Of a DNA stretch of 64,000 bases, positions 51,744 through 61,043 are shown in pieces. Source of the stretch: Leptolyngbyaceae cyanobacterium RM1_1_2 (lineage in GTDB: Bacteria > Cyanobacteriota > Cyanobacteriia > Phormidesmidales > Phormidesmidaceae); NCBI GenBank assembly GCA_012032345.1, contig JAAUQI010000003.1, forward strand, positions 1-64,000. Reading direction: 5' to 3'. The translations under genes were made by a program, and so were the position numbers. The notes under the pieces were generated by a model. The model was not told where the DNA came from. It worked only from the letters and a program-made list of their open reading frames with translations, and searched no databases. Position 1 is the first letter of the stretch; every line of letters starts with the position of its first letter.

Positions 51744-53153
51744 TTAATCTCTTGGCCCCGGCAGCAGGATATTTAGCAGTAGGGCACAGATACCGCCACT
51801 AGAAATACCAGACGAGAAGATACTTTTGATTAAAGGCGGCAGCGCGTCTAGCAGGTCGGGAGAGAAGGTTACTCCTAGCCCTAACCCCAAAGAGGTCGCT
51901 AGAATAATTGCCGATCGCTTGGTGAAGTTCACCATCGAAAGAATTTTGATACCGGCGGCGGCCACCGTACCAAACATAATCAGCGTAGCGCCACCTAAAA
52001 CAGGCTGCGGAATCGCCTGTAAGACAGAACCAATGACGGGAAACAGACCCAAAATCACAAAAATACCGGCAATAAAATAGCCCACGTAGCGGCTACCGAT
52101 GCCCGTTAGCTGAATCACGCCGTTGTTCTGGCTGAAAGTAGTGTTGGGAAATGTATTAAAACAGGCAGCAATAAAAGAATTGATACCGTCGCCTAAAATC
52201 CCCCCCTGAATGCGTTTGAAGTAGATTTCGCCCTGAATAGGTTCGCCTGTAATTGAGGAGGTCGCAGTCAGGTCACCAATCGATTCAATCGTGGTAATCA
52301 GATACAAAAAGGCAAAGGGAATGAAGCTGCCGATATCAAAGCCGAAGCCATAGCGAAACGGAATCGGCAGTGCAAAAATAGGCCCGCTGCCCAACAGATT
52401 CCCTAAGTTAACCAAGCCCATAAAAATGGCTACTAAATAACCTACGATTAGGCCAATAGCGATTGAGGCCATGCGGAGAAAGTTGTTGCGGCTGCTGTTG
52501 AGAATGATAATTGTAATTAGAACGAGAGCCGCCAGGAATAAGTTTTGCGGACTGCCGTAGGTTCCGGCTTCTCTAGACAGAGGGCCACCGCCGACTGCCG
52601 TAATTCCCACATTGATCAGTGTCAACCCAATCAGGGTGACAACGGTTCCTGTGACCAGAGGCGTAATCACGCGGCTGGCCAGCTTTAAGAAACGACTAAA
52701 AATCATTTCGATAAATGAGCCGACTAGGCACATGCCAAAGACAAGCCCCAAAGCCTCAGTCGGTTCGGCCCCTGCTGCAACTGCACCACCACCCACAGCT
52801 AGAATTGGCCCAATAAAGGCAAAACTTGTGCCTTGAATACTCAGCAAGCCAGACCCCACAGGGCCAAGGCGCTTGGCCTGGATAAAAGTGGCAATGCCCG
52901 AGACAAACAGCGACATACTGACTAGATAAGCGGCTGTTTCTGGGGTCAGGCCCAGCGCCCCACCAATAATTAGAGACGGCGTGATGATACCAATAAAGCT
53001 GGCTAAAACATGCTGCAAAGCAGCAAATATAGCTTCACGAACAGGCGGCCTGTCTTCTAACCCATAAATCAGGTCAGACGGCACTGAGAAATTTTCGGGT
53101 ATCTGCGGATGTTCCTCTGCCGTTTCTAGATGGAGTTGTTCACCACTGGACAT
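51744..53153 (-). CDS. NCS2-family nucleobase (xanthine/urate-type) permease
   Basis: A 469-residue membrane permease with about twelve to fourteen hydrophobic segments. The NAT signature appears as QNNGVIQLTGIGSRYVG, and the earlier GSGLLSIQGTSFAFIGP is typical for the purine group. The shape resembles uric acid/xanthine permeases more than uracil permeases, but substrate is not certain. A urate-oxidising gene pair lies about 2.6 kb away, with the porin gene between. It would import urate or xanthine across the inner membrane. Confidence 0.85.
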   Translation of the reverse strand: MSSGEQLHLETAEEHPQIPENFSVPSDLIYGLEDRPPVREAIFAALQHVLASFIGIITPSLIIGGALGLTPETAAYLVSMSLFVSGIATFIQAKRLGPVGSGLLSIQGTSFAFIGPILAVGGGAVAAGAEPTEALGLVFGMCLVGSFIEMIFSRFLKLASRVITPLVTGTVVTLIGLTLINVGITAVGGGPLSREAGTYGSPQNLFLAALVLITIIILNSSRNNFLRMASIAIGLIVGYLVAIFMGLVNLGNLLGSGPIFALPIPFRYGFGFDIGSFIPFAFLYLITTIESIGDLTATSSITGEPIQGEIYFKRIQGGILGDGINSFIAACFNTFPNTTFSQNNGVIQLTGIGSRYVGYFIAGIFVILGLFPVIGSVLQAIPQPVLGGATLIMFGTVAAAGIKILSMVNFTKRSAIILATSLGLGLGVTFSPDLLDALPPLIKSIFSSGISSGGICALLLNILLPGPRD

Positions 53154-53534
53154 AATGTACTTAATCCTCTTGCGCTAAAAAATAGCTGTAGTAGAGTAGC
53201 AACGCGCTTCGTCAGCTCAACAAAGCAGCCTTTAAACAGAAACGAGCGCCTACGAATTTAGATTCAGCAAAATTCGATACACGAGACTGAATGATTTGGC
53301 GGAATAGAACACTCCGTCACCTGGCAGGTGTTTATCGAGTTCGACTCACGCTGAGAAGTCCTCAAGCTTTTTACGGATTTTGAGGTAGCTTATCAGTTTT
53401 GAGACACTTTAGATATTTGATTAGAACATCTTTAGTATTGCGCATAATGTTTTTTGGAATGTTCGCTTTGATACTTTTGTGATTGCTTTCTACTGGTATT
53501 CCTAATCTTTAGATTTGGTGTGAGGCATTAGAAA
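53154..53534. other. Divergent spacer upstream of the porin gene
   Basis: About 380 bases, AT-rich, between the permease and porin starts, holding both promoters. No gene and no iron-box that I can assert. Confidence 0.35.
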
Positions 53535-55436
53535 ATGTTTGAAAATAGAGCAGTCGGGCAGGGTTCCTATCTGTCCGACACTTTGCGATGGCTATCAGCT
53601 TGGGGTTTTAGTTTATTTCTAGCAGGTTTTTCTCAAGGGGCGATCGCTTCTGAGGCAATTAATTCTGAGTTTGTAGATGATGGTGAAGTTGCGATCGCAG
53701 TCGGCGCAGAAGCAGAAACTTCTGAGCTAAGTCAGCAATCAGAGCAGGAATTAAGCCAAGAAACCCAGACAAGATCATTAGATTCTGACTTCAATTCTTC
53801 ACCAGAAACTGTTAGCAATACCGCCAGCGATCTGGGCAATCTGGTGGGTTTTGAATCAGATGGAACGCTGGCCCAGATTACCAGCGTTTCTGAGCTGTCA
53901 GATGTTTCACCGGGGGACTGGGCCTACGAAGCCCTACGCCGCCTAGTTGAAGAGTACGTTTGCCTAGAGGGCTATCCTGACTCCACCTTTCGCGGTGAAC
54001 GGGCACTGACTCGCTACGAGTTTGCTGCTGGCTTAAATGCTTGCTTAGACAACCTCGTGCAGCTGATTACGCCGGGGGATGATCCTGAAATTTTGGGTAC
54101 CATTCGTCGCCTGCAAGAGCAGTTTGCCACTGAGTTAGCCAGCATCCGCACTCAGGTAGACGATTTAGAAAATCGCACAGCTTTCCTGGAGTCAACCCAG
54201 TTTTCTACCACAACTAAGCTGCGAGGCATTGTTTTTGCTCACGTCAATGCTGCTTTTGCCGACAGCGATATTAAAGCAGAAGGCATCAATGTTTTTGTGC
54301 CCAGACGCGATCCAGTCACAGGCGACCCGGTCGTGCGTACCATTGCAGACGATCCGGCTACAACGTTCAGCTACCTGGCGTGGCTTAACCTCGATACTTC
54401 CTTCACCGGGTCTGATCTGCTGACCTTGCAGATTGCGGTGGGAACAGGTGTTGCCCCTGCCAATAGCTTTGCTTCAGCCGGACTCTTTAATACCTTTGGC
54501 ACCCCATTTACGCTACAAACAGGCGGTGTGGAAAACAATCTTCCTGTCCTGAGAGAGCTGTCCTACGCCTTTCCGGTAGGCGAGAGCTTGCAGCTAATCA
54601 TTGGCCCTCGCATCAACTGGTACCGCTACTTTGACAACAACCGCTTTACCTTCTTGGTGAACGGCGCTAACAGCTTCAATTCCAGCGGCGGCACCCAGGT
54701 CAATGCGGTTGACCGAGGCGCGGGTATAGTTGCCATTCTGGACATTACCGACTGGCTGGATCTACGTTTGAGCTATATGAATGAAAGCACAGAGTTTTTA
54801 CGCATCGATCCAGCCGCTGGCGATCCTCAACGGGGACTCTTTGGCGGTACCAACACGCTGACGGCTCAGCTCGGTGTGACCCCCTTTGATAATTTGAATC
54901 TGCGTTTTCTGTATACGCGCACTAGCTTTGCTCCCAATGCTAACGGCTTGGTTGGCGGCACATTAAGCGAACCCCTCTACGGATTTGCCGATGACGGTCA
55001 GGGCGGTCGGTTGAACTCAGCCGCTGCTGATACGTTTTTATTCAACTTTGACTGGCTCGTGACTGATGGAATAGGGCTGTTTGGCCGCTATAGCTATGGC
55101 AGCACAGACCTGTATCCAACAACCGCTAGCATTGGCAGAGGCGAGATTAATGCTCAGTCAGTGCAGGTGGGGGTTGCTTTTCTAGATTTATTTAAGCCAG
55201 GGGCGCTGGCAACGATTTCTTATCTCAGACCTTTTGCCCTTCTAGACGGGCGCAATTTTCTGGTATCGGGGGGCGGTAACGGCGGCGTTCAGGAAGAGGT
55301 TGAGGTGTCTTACCGCTATCCGCTGACCCGCAATATCGCTGTGATGCCTTCCTTCTACTGGATTGGTAACGCCAACAACTTTAGCGATAACCCCGACATC
55401 TATGTGCTAAATCTGCAAACGCAGTTTTCTTTCTAG
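53535..55436 (+). CDS. SLH-domain outer-membrane porin (OprB-type, iron uptake porin-like)
   Basis: A 633-residue outer-membrane channel. Signal-peptide-like N-terminus (up to about residue 40), then a Glu/Ser/Thr-rich region to about 120, one SLH domain (WAYEALRRLVEEYVCLEGYPDSTFRG, about 130-175) that binds peptidoglycan. A short coiled coil follows, and then a beta-barrel of the carbohydrate-selective OprB kind with a terminal aromatic, LQTQFSF. Cyanobacterial members are the most abundant outer-membrane proteins and have been linked to iron or general solute uptake. Confidence 0.88.
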   Translation: MFENRAVGQGSYLSDTLRWLSAWGFSLFLAGFSQGAIASEAINSEFVDDGEVAIAVGAEAETSELSQQSEQELSQETQTRSLDSDFNSSPETVSNTASDLGNLVGFESDGTLAQITSVSELSDVSPGDWAYEALRRLVEEYVCLEGYPDSTFRGERALTRYEFAAGLNACLDNLVQLITPGDDPEILGTIRRLQEQFATELASIRTQVDDLENRTAFLESTQFSTTTKLRGIVFAHVNAAFADSDIKAEGINVFVPRRDPVTGDPVVRTIADDPATTFSYLAWLNLDTSFTGSDLLTLQIAVGTGVAPANSFASAGLFNTFGTPFTLQTGGVENNLPVLRELSYAFPVGESLQLIIGPRINWYRYFDNNRFTFLVNGANSFNSSGGTQVNAVDRGAGIVAILDITDWLDLRLSYMNESTEFLRIDPAAGDPQRGLFGGTNTLTAQLGVTPFDNLNLRFLYTRTSFAPNANGLVGGTLSEPLYGFADDGQGGRLNSAAADTFLFNFDWLVTDGIGLFGRYSYGSTDLYPTTASIGRGEINAQSVQVGVAFLDLFKPGALATISYLRPFALLDGRNFLVSGGGNGGVQEEVEVSYRYPLTRNIAVMPSFYWIGNANNFSDNPDIYVLNLQTQFSF

Positions 55437-55783
55437 CCCTTAGATCTTTTAGCCTGGCGCATTGTCAACACTTAATTTTAGGGTGATGCATAGTTCGCAG
55501 TTAGCGCTTTAGCGCTAAAGCACTGACTAACCCACCCTAATTTCTAGCTGTGACAATGCACTAGTGGCAGAACCGCTGCTCTGCTTTTGCTTTTAGTTCC
55601 CAGCCTAAAGCTTAAAAATTAGAGGGAGCTACCTCGTGTGGATGCCCTGCATCAATGCGGTTTCTAGCGGTTCTATCGCCAGAAACTGAGATCACTGCCA
55701 ATTGGTAGTGATCTAGTCAGTCAGAAACTTAGCTCGGGGCTTAGAATAGTCCACAAAACGCTGAGCAAGCCAAGCAAAACGTC
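55437..55783. other. Spacer holding repeat A copy 2
   Basis: About 350 bases between the porin and hpxO genes, containing the family A repeat described separately. Apart from it no gene is seen. Confidence 0.4.
55454..55563. repeat. Dispersed repeat family A, copy 2 (MITE-like)
   Basis: A 110-bp unit with ends reading GCATTGTCAACACTTAATTT on the left and, read backwards from the right, CTAGTGCATTGTCACAGC. Ends pair over about 25-30 bases. The centre TTAGCGCTTTAGCGCTAA is palindromic. Matches the unit at 20264-20374 at about four of five bases by eye. Confidence 0.8.
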
Positions 55784-56947
55784 ATGGAAAACTTGAAAGC
55801 TATCGTCATCGGGGCAGGCATGGGAGGCTTGACGGCGGCGATCGCGCTGCGTCAGGCGGGCTACAGCGTCGAGATTTACGATCGCGTCCAAGAGCTGCGC
55901 CCAGCCGGAGCAGGCATTTCGCTGTGGTCAAACGGCGTCAAGGTGCTCAATCGGCTGGGGCTGGGCGAAAAAATTGCTAAGATTGGCGGCCAGATGGATC
56001 GCACAGCTTACCTAGCTAAAACCGGCGAAATCCTGACGGACTTTAGCCTAGCGCCCATTGTTGAACAGGTGGGTCAGCGCCCCTACCCAGTGTCACGCAC
56101 CGACCTACAGCAAATGCTGCTAGATGCCTACGGCGCAGATCAGGTGCAGCTCAATGCTAAATGTGTGGCGGTAGAGCAAGATGCCGATAGCGCCACCGCT
56201 ATTTTTGCCGATGGACGACGGGCAACGGGTGACGTGCTGGTGGGAGCAGACGGGACGCACTCGATTATTCGCAGCTACGTGCTGGGGCAAAAAATTGAGC
56301 GCCGCTATGTCGGCTATGTCAACTGGAATGGCCTAGTACCCGCAAGTCCAGATCTAGCAGCCAAAAATACCTGGGCCATCTATGTCGGGGATGGTCAAAG
56401 AGCTTCGATGATGCCTGTCGGCGGCGATCGCTTTTACTTCTTTTTTGACGTGCCGCTGCCCAAAGACACGCCTGTCCCCGCAGAGGGCTACCAGACAGAG
56501 CTATCAGGCTATTTTAAGGACTGGGCCGAACCCGTACAGCGGCTGATTCAGCGGCTGAACCCCGAAAAAACCAATCGGGTCGAAATTCACGATATCGAGC
56601 CGCTGCAAACCCTGGTAAAAGGCCGGGTGGCGCTTTTGGGCGACTCGGCCCACAGCACCGCCCCTGACCTTGGGCAGGGAGGCTGTCAGGCGATGGAAGA
56701 TGCTTGGGTGTTGAGTAATCTGCTGCTGACGACCAATCTTAGCGCTGCTGATGCCCTGAAGCGCTATGAGGCTGACCGCAAAGACCGGGTGGCAGAAATC
56801 ATTCTCAAAGCGCGGGAGCGGGCGGCGATGATTCACGGCAAAGTCCCCGACAAAACCCAGCAGTGGTATACCTCACTGGCTCAAGAGGACGGCAGCGCCA
56901 TCAACGGCGCGATCGCCAAAACCATTCTCAAAGGGCCGCTGCGCTGA
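55784..56947 (+). CDS. hpxO: FAD-dependent urate hydroxylase
   Basis: A 387-residue class A flavoprotein monooxygenase that turns urate into 5-hydroxyisourate. The FAD motifs are GAGMGGLTAAIALRQ (residues 9-23) and GDSAHSTAPDLGQGG near residue 287, and DVLVGADGTHS near residue 150 is the DG motif. The overall pattern resembles HpxO of Klebsiella. The next gene is uraD, and its start overlaps the hpxO stop by one base (TGATG), so they are coupled. This pairing is the main evidence for urate as the substrate; other FAD monooxygenases are conceivable. Confidence 0.85.
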   Translation: MENLKAIVIGAGMGGLTAAIALRQAGYSVEIYDRVQELRPAGAGISLWSNGVKVLNRLGLGEKIAKIGGQMDRTAYLAKTGEILTDFSLAPIVEQVGQRPYPVSRTDLQQMLLDAYGADQVQLNAKCVAVEQDADSATAIFADGRRATGDVLVGADGTHSIIRSYVLGQKIERRYVGYVNWNGLVPASPDLAAKNTWAIYVGDGQRASMMPVGGDRFYFFFDVPLPKDTPVPAEGYQTELSGYFKDWAEPVQRLIQRLNPEKTNRVEIHDIEPLQTLVKGRVALLGDSAHSTAPDLGQGGCQAMEDAWVLSNLLLTTNLSAADALKRYEADRKDRVAEIILKARERAAMIHGKVPDKTQQWYTSLAQEDGSAINGAIAKTILKGPLR

Positions 56948-57462
56948 TGGCCTACTCGATCGCGGCGCTAAACCAGATGGGCCAGTCGGCGTTTGTTGAA
57001 GTGCTAGGCGCAATTTTTGAAGACACCCCCGCGATCGCCGCCCAAGTTTGGCAGCAGCGACCGTTTGCCACTGGCGAAGAGCTGTATCAAAAAATGGCCG
57101 CGATCGTAGAGGCTCTGCCTGCCACTGAGCAGCTAGCTCTGATTCGCGCCCACCCTGATCTCGGCAGCAAAGCCCAAATGGCAACAGCTTCGGTGCAGGA
57201 GCAGGCAGGCGTCGGCTTAGATCGGCTCTTGCCTGAAGAGTTCAAGCGGCTCCATCGGCTTAACCAGGCATACCAGGAAAAGTTTGAGTTTCCCTTTATC
57301 GTCGCCGTCAAGAATCACACCAAAGTCAGCATTCTCAGCATTTTTGAGCAGTGTTTGAACCACAGCCCAGAGCTGGAGAGAAAACGGGCGATCGCTGAGA
57401 TTAGCCAGATTGCTCGTTTTCGACTAGCGACTTTAGTTGCCGATATAGAACCTACTGTTTGA
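56947..57462 (+). CDS. uraD: OHCU decarboxylase
   Basis: A 171-residue enzyme that decarboxylates 2-oxo-4-hydroxy-4-carboxy-5-ureidoimidazoline to S-allantoin, the last step from urate. It has the family motif RAHPDLGSKAQMA (catalytic His) and LNQAYQEKFEFPFIVAVKNHT. ATG 56947 overlaps the stop of hpxO. The intermediate enzyme 5-hydroxyisourate hydrolase is not in the window and might be elsewhere or unneeded because hydrolysis can be spontaneous. Confidence 0.9.
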   Translation: MAYSIAALNQMGQSAFVEVLGAIFEDTPAIAAQVWQQRPFATGEELYQKMAAIVEALPATEQLALIRAHPDLGSKAQMATASVQEQAGVGLDRLLPEEFKRLHRLNQAYQEKFEFPFIVAVKNHTKVSILSIFEQCLNHSPELERKRAIAEISQIARFRLATLVADIEPTV

Positions 57463-57495
57463 GCAGATAGCCGCTTAGCTCACCGCTTAGCTAAG

Positions 57496-58506
57496 CTAGG
57501 AAGCGCCAACCCTACGCGGGTTCCAGCGAGAATTTAGCTCTTCAATGTGCATGGTTTCTGGATTTTTTTTGAGATGTCGCGGACTGCTCTCAAAAGACAA
57601 AGACGAGGGCAGTCTATCTGAGCCGTATTCTGCCTGAATGAAGGCCATCACCTCTGCATAAGCAGGGGAAAAACTGCTGTCTGAAGATTCGGCGGCTATC
57701 TGGAGATATTTTCTTAAAGCGACAGAAAACAGGCCCGTACCGTCGTCAAAGAACCGCTCGGTAGTTGCCCCGTAGGTCGCATAGGGATGAAAAGCCAAGT
57801 CTTCTGGAGCCTTTGCTGCCACCCACGAGACATAAGACCAGTATTCGCTAAAAGTGCCAAACTGGTTGGCCGAGCGCATCATCAGTAACAGCCAGTGTTC
57901 GTCTGAGCTGAAATAGCGGTTTAGCTGGCGCTTAAAAGAGTCTAGGTGCGCCTGCCTAAACCACATGTGATGGGGAATAAAAGTCCCCTTGCTGTCGCTG
58001 AGCGGCTCAACCGCCAACACGGAGCGAATCCACCGACTCCAGGTATCCACAATCTGAGCGTTGCCCCACTGTTTGTGCTGCAGCAGGGCAAACGTATGCG
58101 CTGCTGCTGGCTGACGGAGCTGAACCAGGGGCCAAGTTTCTACAGGCAGCAGATCGCTATCCCAGACTACATACCATTCACTCAGGCCCTCAATGCCTTC
58201 AGCGGCACCGAGTTTCAAAAGCTGCTGATAGAACCAGCCCGGCGTATAAAGCGACTGGCCTAAATCAAGCTCGGCGCAGATGGTTTCCTTGGTCAGACCG
58301 TTGGGAAAAAAAGTTTCTTCTGCGTGGACGTAGCAGGGCACTGTCTGCCAGTCTTGAGACTGAGCTTGCAAAAACTTCGCTTCAGGCGCTGGCGTCACGA
58401 TATGAATAGCGCGAGGCTGATAGTGACGAGTGATACCTTCTAAAACAGCTTGGGTGTTCCAGCGCCAGCGGTATAAGGGAATGACAAAGTCGAATTCTGG
58501 TGACAT
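57496..58506 (-). CDS. Glycosyltransferase-like protein (DUF6492 type)
   Basis: A 336-residue soluble protein. The opening DFVIPLYRWRWNTQAVLEGI and a later YVVWDSDLLPVETW with a DxD-type motif resemble nucleotide-sugar-dependent glycosyltransferases; I recall the name DUF6492. The C-terminus is charged and ends in a short basic tail. It lies 18 bases downstream of the sugar-phosphate cyclase gene on the same strand, so they are likely one unit. The acceptor and donor are unknown. Confidence 0.65.
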   Translation of the reverse strand: MSPEFDFVIPLYRWRWNTQAVLEGITRHYQPRAIHIVTPAPEAKFLQAQSQDWQTVPCYVHAEETFFPNGLTKETICAELDLGQSLYTPGWFYQQLLKLGAAEGIEGLSEWYVVWDSDLLPVETWPLVQLRQPAAAHTFALLQHKQWGNAQIVDTWSRWIRSVLAVEPLSDSKGTFIPHHMWFRQAHLDSFKRQLNRYFSSDEHWLLLMMRSANQFGTFSEYWSYVSWVAAKAPEDLAFHPYATYGATTERFFDDGTGLFSVALRKYLQIAAESSDSSFSPAYAEVMAFIQAEYGSDRLPSSLSFESSPRHLKKNPETMHIEELNSRWNPRRVGAS

Positions 58507-58524
58507 GGCCCTGACAGTGCCTCT

Positions 58525-60300
58525 CTAAACTCCTGACAGTATCCGGGCCTCATCTTCCCAGTAAGGCTGTGCAGCCTCAGCCGAAATATGAGCCACAATT
58601 GAGGGATCTTCTAGGCCGACGTCACTACAGAGTGGCTCAATACCCACGCCCTGTCTGGGATAATCGGCACAGACTTTTTGATATTCCAGGACTGCTGATT
58701 CGAGTTCTTCTCGCGTTAGCAAATTGAGATAGCCACATTTGCCAATCTCACCTTTAGGCACGGGTGCCACGAGATTGCCGCCTCGCTTTTGAATGATTTT
58801 TTCCTGAGCCGCCCAGAGCGTCTCCTGATTCAGCAAAATATCGTGCCAAAGACTCAGCTCAAAGGCGCTAATTAAACGCAGAATTCGATTAAAAGCCTCA
58901 GAGCTGATCCAGTCGTTACGGTAGCTTAAATAAGCACCAAACCCCATACCAATCGCAACCGCGTGGCCGTGCAGCAGGCCTGCTTCAATCTCAAAACCCG
59001 GTGACCACGTATGACCGTAAGCATGAGGCCGACACTGATGAGTCTCATAGAGATTATTGTATTCGGCCTCCACATAGCTGCGCATTGCCGCCCCTAAGAT
59101 TTTTTGCGATAGGTTAGCGATATCGGTTCCTAAAGCGCAGGGGGTCGTCCCAAAGCGAGAGGTGATCAGCTGCTGTCCTGCCTGCTCTAAAGAGTCAAAT
59201 AGGGCCGCGTTCTTAACCACAGCCATTTTGATGATTTCTGCAATGCCGTGGCGCAGCCAGCCTTCCCGCAGCGTCTTGAAAAAAGAGCGATCGGTAATTG
59301 CTAAAACCGGGGCATGGTAAGCGCCGAACAGATTTTTATAGCCAAAGCCATCACAGCAGGTGCGCGGCGAGGGGCCAGCGTCAATCCCAGCCACAATCGA
59401 GGTAGACAGCATGATGTAGGGGGTGTTGCGGTGATATAGAGCGCAGGCTAGCCCCCCTGTATCAGTCAAGACGCCTCCCCCAATAATCAGCACAGGCTCG
59501 TTGCGAGAGACGCCTAAGCGCTTAAAGTCACCCAGCATTCGCTCTACAGTGTGAATGCCTTTGTCCACTTCCATTGCCCGATATACTAGCTTCTCCAAAG
59601 CGATATTGTGATGGTGGAAGTAATGCTCAATTTGACTCCCGTAGTGATGCTCTACGTTCTGATCGATCAGGCAAACGCAACGACCCGAAGATATATACAT
59701 ATCTCTCAAGACAGTTTGTTCAGGGTCTAGCGTGTTCTCCAATACCCTGATTGAGGTGAACGTGCTTGAACTCATGACCGCTTCTATAGTCTGGTCATCT
59801 GCGCTGCTGACCACATGGCCAAGGCTTTCGCGGTAGCTTGAGGTCGGATAGAGGGCATGAGGATCATTCTCAACCAAGTGGTTCGCTAGTTCCTGGTAAA
59901 ACGATGCCTCTGCACAGTTCAGCAGACAGTCTAAGAGTTTTTTCGTCCCTAAATCAGACTGGTGAATTCGATTTGAGAAGGCTCTCCATTCTACCCCTGC
60001 TGCTAGGTTGAAGGCCGAAATCAGTTCCGCTAGCAGGCCAAAAAAACCGCTCAGCGAGTAGTTGAGGCCGCTTCGCAGTCTACGACAGGCTGATAGACCT
60101 GCAATTGCTCCTGCCAAAGAAAATTCTTCTCCCAGCTCTTGGGAAAAAGCCCTGCTGTTAATCAGTGAGAACAGCAGGCTTTTGAATTGAGCACTGTTGC
60201 AGATAGATGCAACAGCGAGGTCTAAGCTTTTGCATACCAGAGATTCGCTGTCGTAGGTATTGATAAAAGCCTTAACCGCTGAGGTAGTCTTTGTCATCAT
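58525..60300 (-). CDS. Sedoheptulose-7-phosphate cyclase-type protein with N-terminal extension
   Basis: A 591-residue enzyme of the dehydroquinate synthase-like family. Residues from about 180 hold the catalytic core: GGGVLTDTGG (274-283), GIDAGPSPRTCCDGFGYKN (305-323), and the metal ligands E355 (GIAEIIK), H430 (YGHTWSPG) and H446 (LLHGHAVAIG). The GHTWSP block is that of the C7-cyclitol synthases, which act on sedoheptulose 7-phosphate; valiolone-type or deoxygadusol-type cannot be settled. Family members are usually near 400 residues; residues 1-178 are an unrecognised helical extension. The DUF6492-type gene follows by 18 bases. Confidence 0.8.
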   Translation of the reverse strand: MMTKTTSAVKAFINTYDSESLVCKSLDLAVASICNSAQFKSLLFSLINSRAFSQELGEEFSLAGAIAGLSACRRLRSGLNYSLSGFFGLLAELISAFNLAAGVEWRAFSNRIHQSDLGTKKLLDCLLNCAEASFYQELANHLVENDPHALYPTSSYRESLGHVVSSADDQTIEAVMSSSTFTSIRVLENTLDPEQTVLRDMYISSGRCVCLIDQNVEHHYGSQIEHYFHHHNIALEKLVYRAMEVDKGIHTVERMLGDFKRLGVSRNEPVLIIGGGVLTDTGGLACALYHRNTPYIMLSTSIVAGIDAGPSPRTCCDGFGYKNLFGAYHAPVLAITDRSFFKTLREGWLRHGIAEIIKMAVVKNAALFDSLEQAGQQLITSRFGTTPCALGTDIANLSQKILGAAMRSYVEAEYNNLYETHQCRPHAYGHTWSPGFEIEAGLLHGHAVAIGMGFGAYLSYRNDWISSEAFNRILRLISAFELSLWHDILLNQETLWAAQEKIIQKRGGNLVAPVPKGEIGKCGYLNLLTREELESAVLEYQKVCADYPRQGVGIEPLCSDVGLEDPSIVAHISAEAAQPYWEDEARILSGV

Positions 60301-61043
60301 GAGTTTTTGGGAAAAACCGTGCTTAAAATGTTGCTCAGGGTCTTAGGTGCCTTGCTTAAAGCAAATTAACATGAATACTCATAATTTCACAGTCTGCAAG
60401 AATACGGGCAGGGTCGGGAGCGGTGTTGTGCTAGGTCATGCAGTCAAGTCGGGCAGTCGCTTCGCGGCGGGGCTGGGTATAATTTGAAGCTTTGACCTAG
60501 AATTCCTTGGAAGTATTTATCTATCCTGATCGCTTCTATCCTTTGAGAAAAAATAAATGACTTGGCCAAACAAGCAGCTTTGGGAACCCGGGTGTCAGTC
60601 ATGTCATCTTACTTAATGGTGGTCTACCTGTAGGCTGTTGGGATGGCGCTGTAGCTAGCAGGCAAGCGCGATCGCAGCGGCTAGATCCTTCACTTGACTG
60701 TAACTGCCCCCTTACTGCTTTTAGTTTCACGGCTCTGGCTGGAATCAGGACGATGTGTCTGTGTTGGCTGAGGCGAGTTTGCTTCTGAAGGATACATTCT
60801 TTACCTGGATAAGGCTACGGCTCAAAGCGGCTGTAGAACATGTCTCAGCTAGCTTCAGGATGAACGCCGATAAATTCAAGTGCTTCAATGATCTGGGTTT
60901 TTGACTAGCGTGAGCTGACTTTAAGCACTGACACCAATACCTCCAGGTAGCCGATCGCTGCGAACTGCTATAGCGATCGCGCAGCTTCAGCCTGCTTGTA
61001 ATTGCGCGGCCCTCTGCGTTTCACTATTTTTTAACGGAAATTT
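60301..61043. other. Long spacer upstream of the cellulase gene
   Basis: About 740 bases without a convincing gene. It includes the promoter region of the cyclase operon on one side and the cellulase on the other. HIP1 octamers occur near 60665 and 60974. No repeat of families A or B is seen. Confidence 0.4.
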
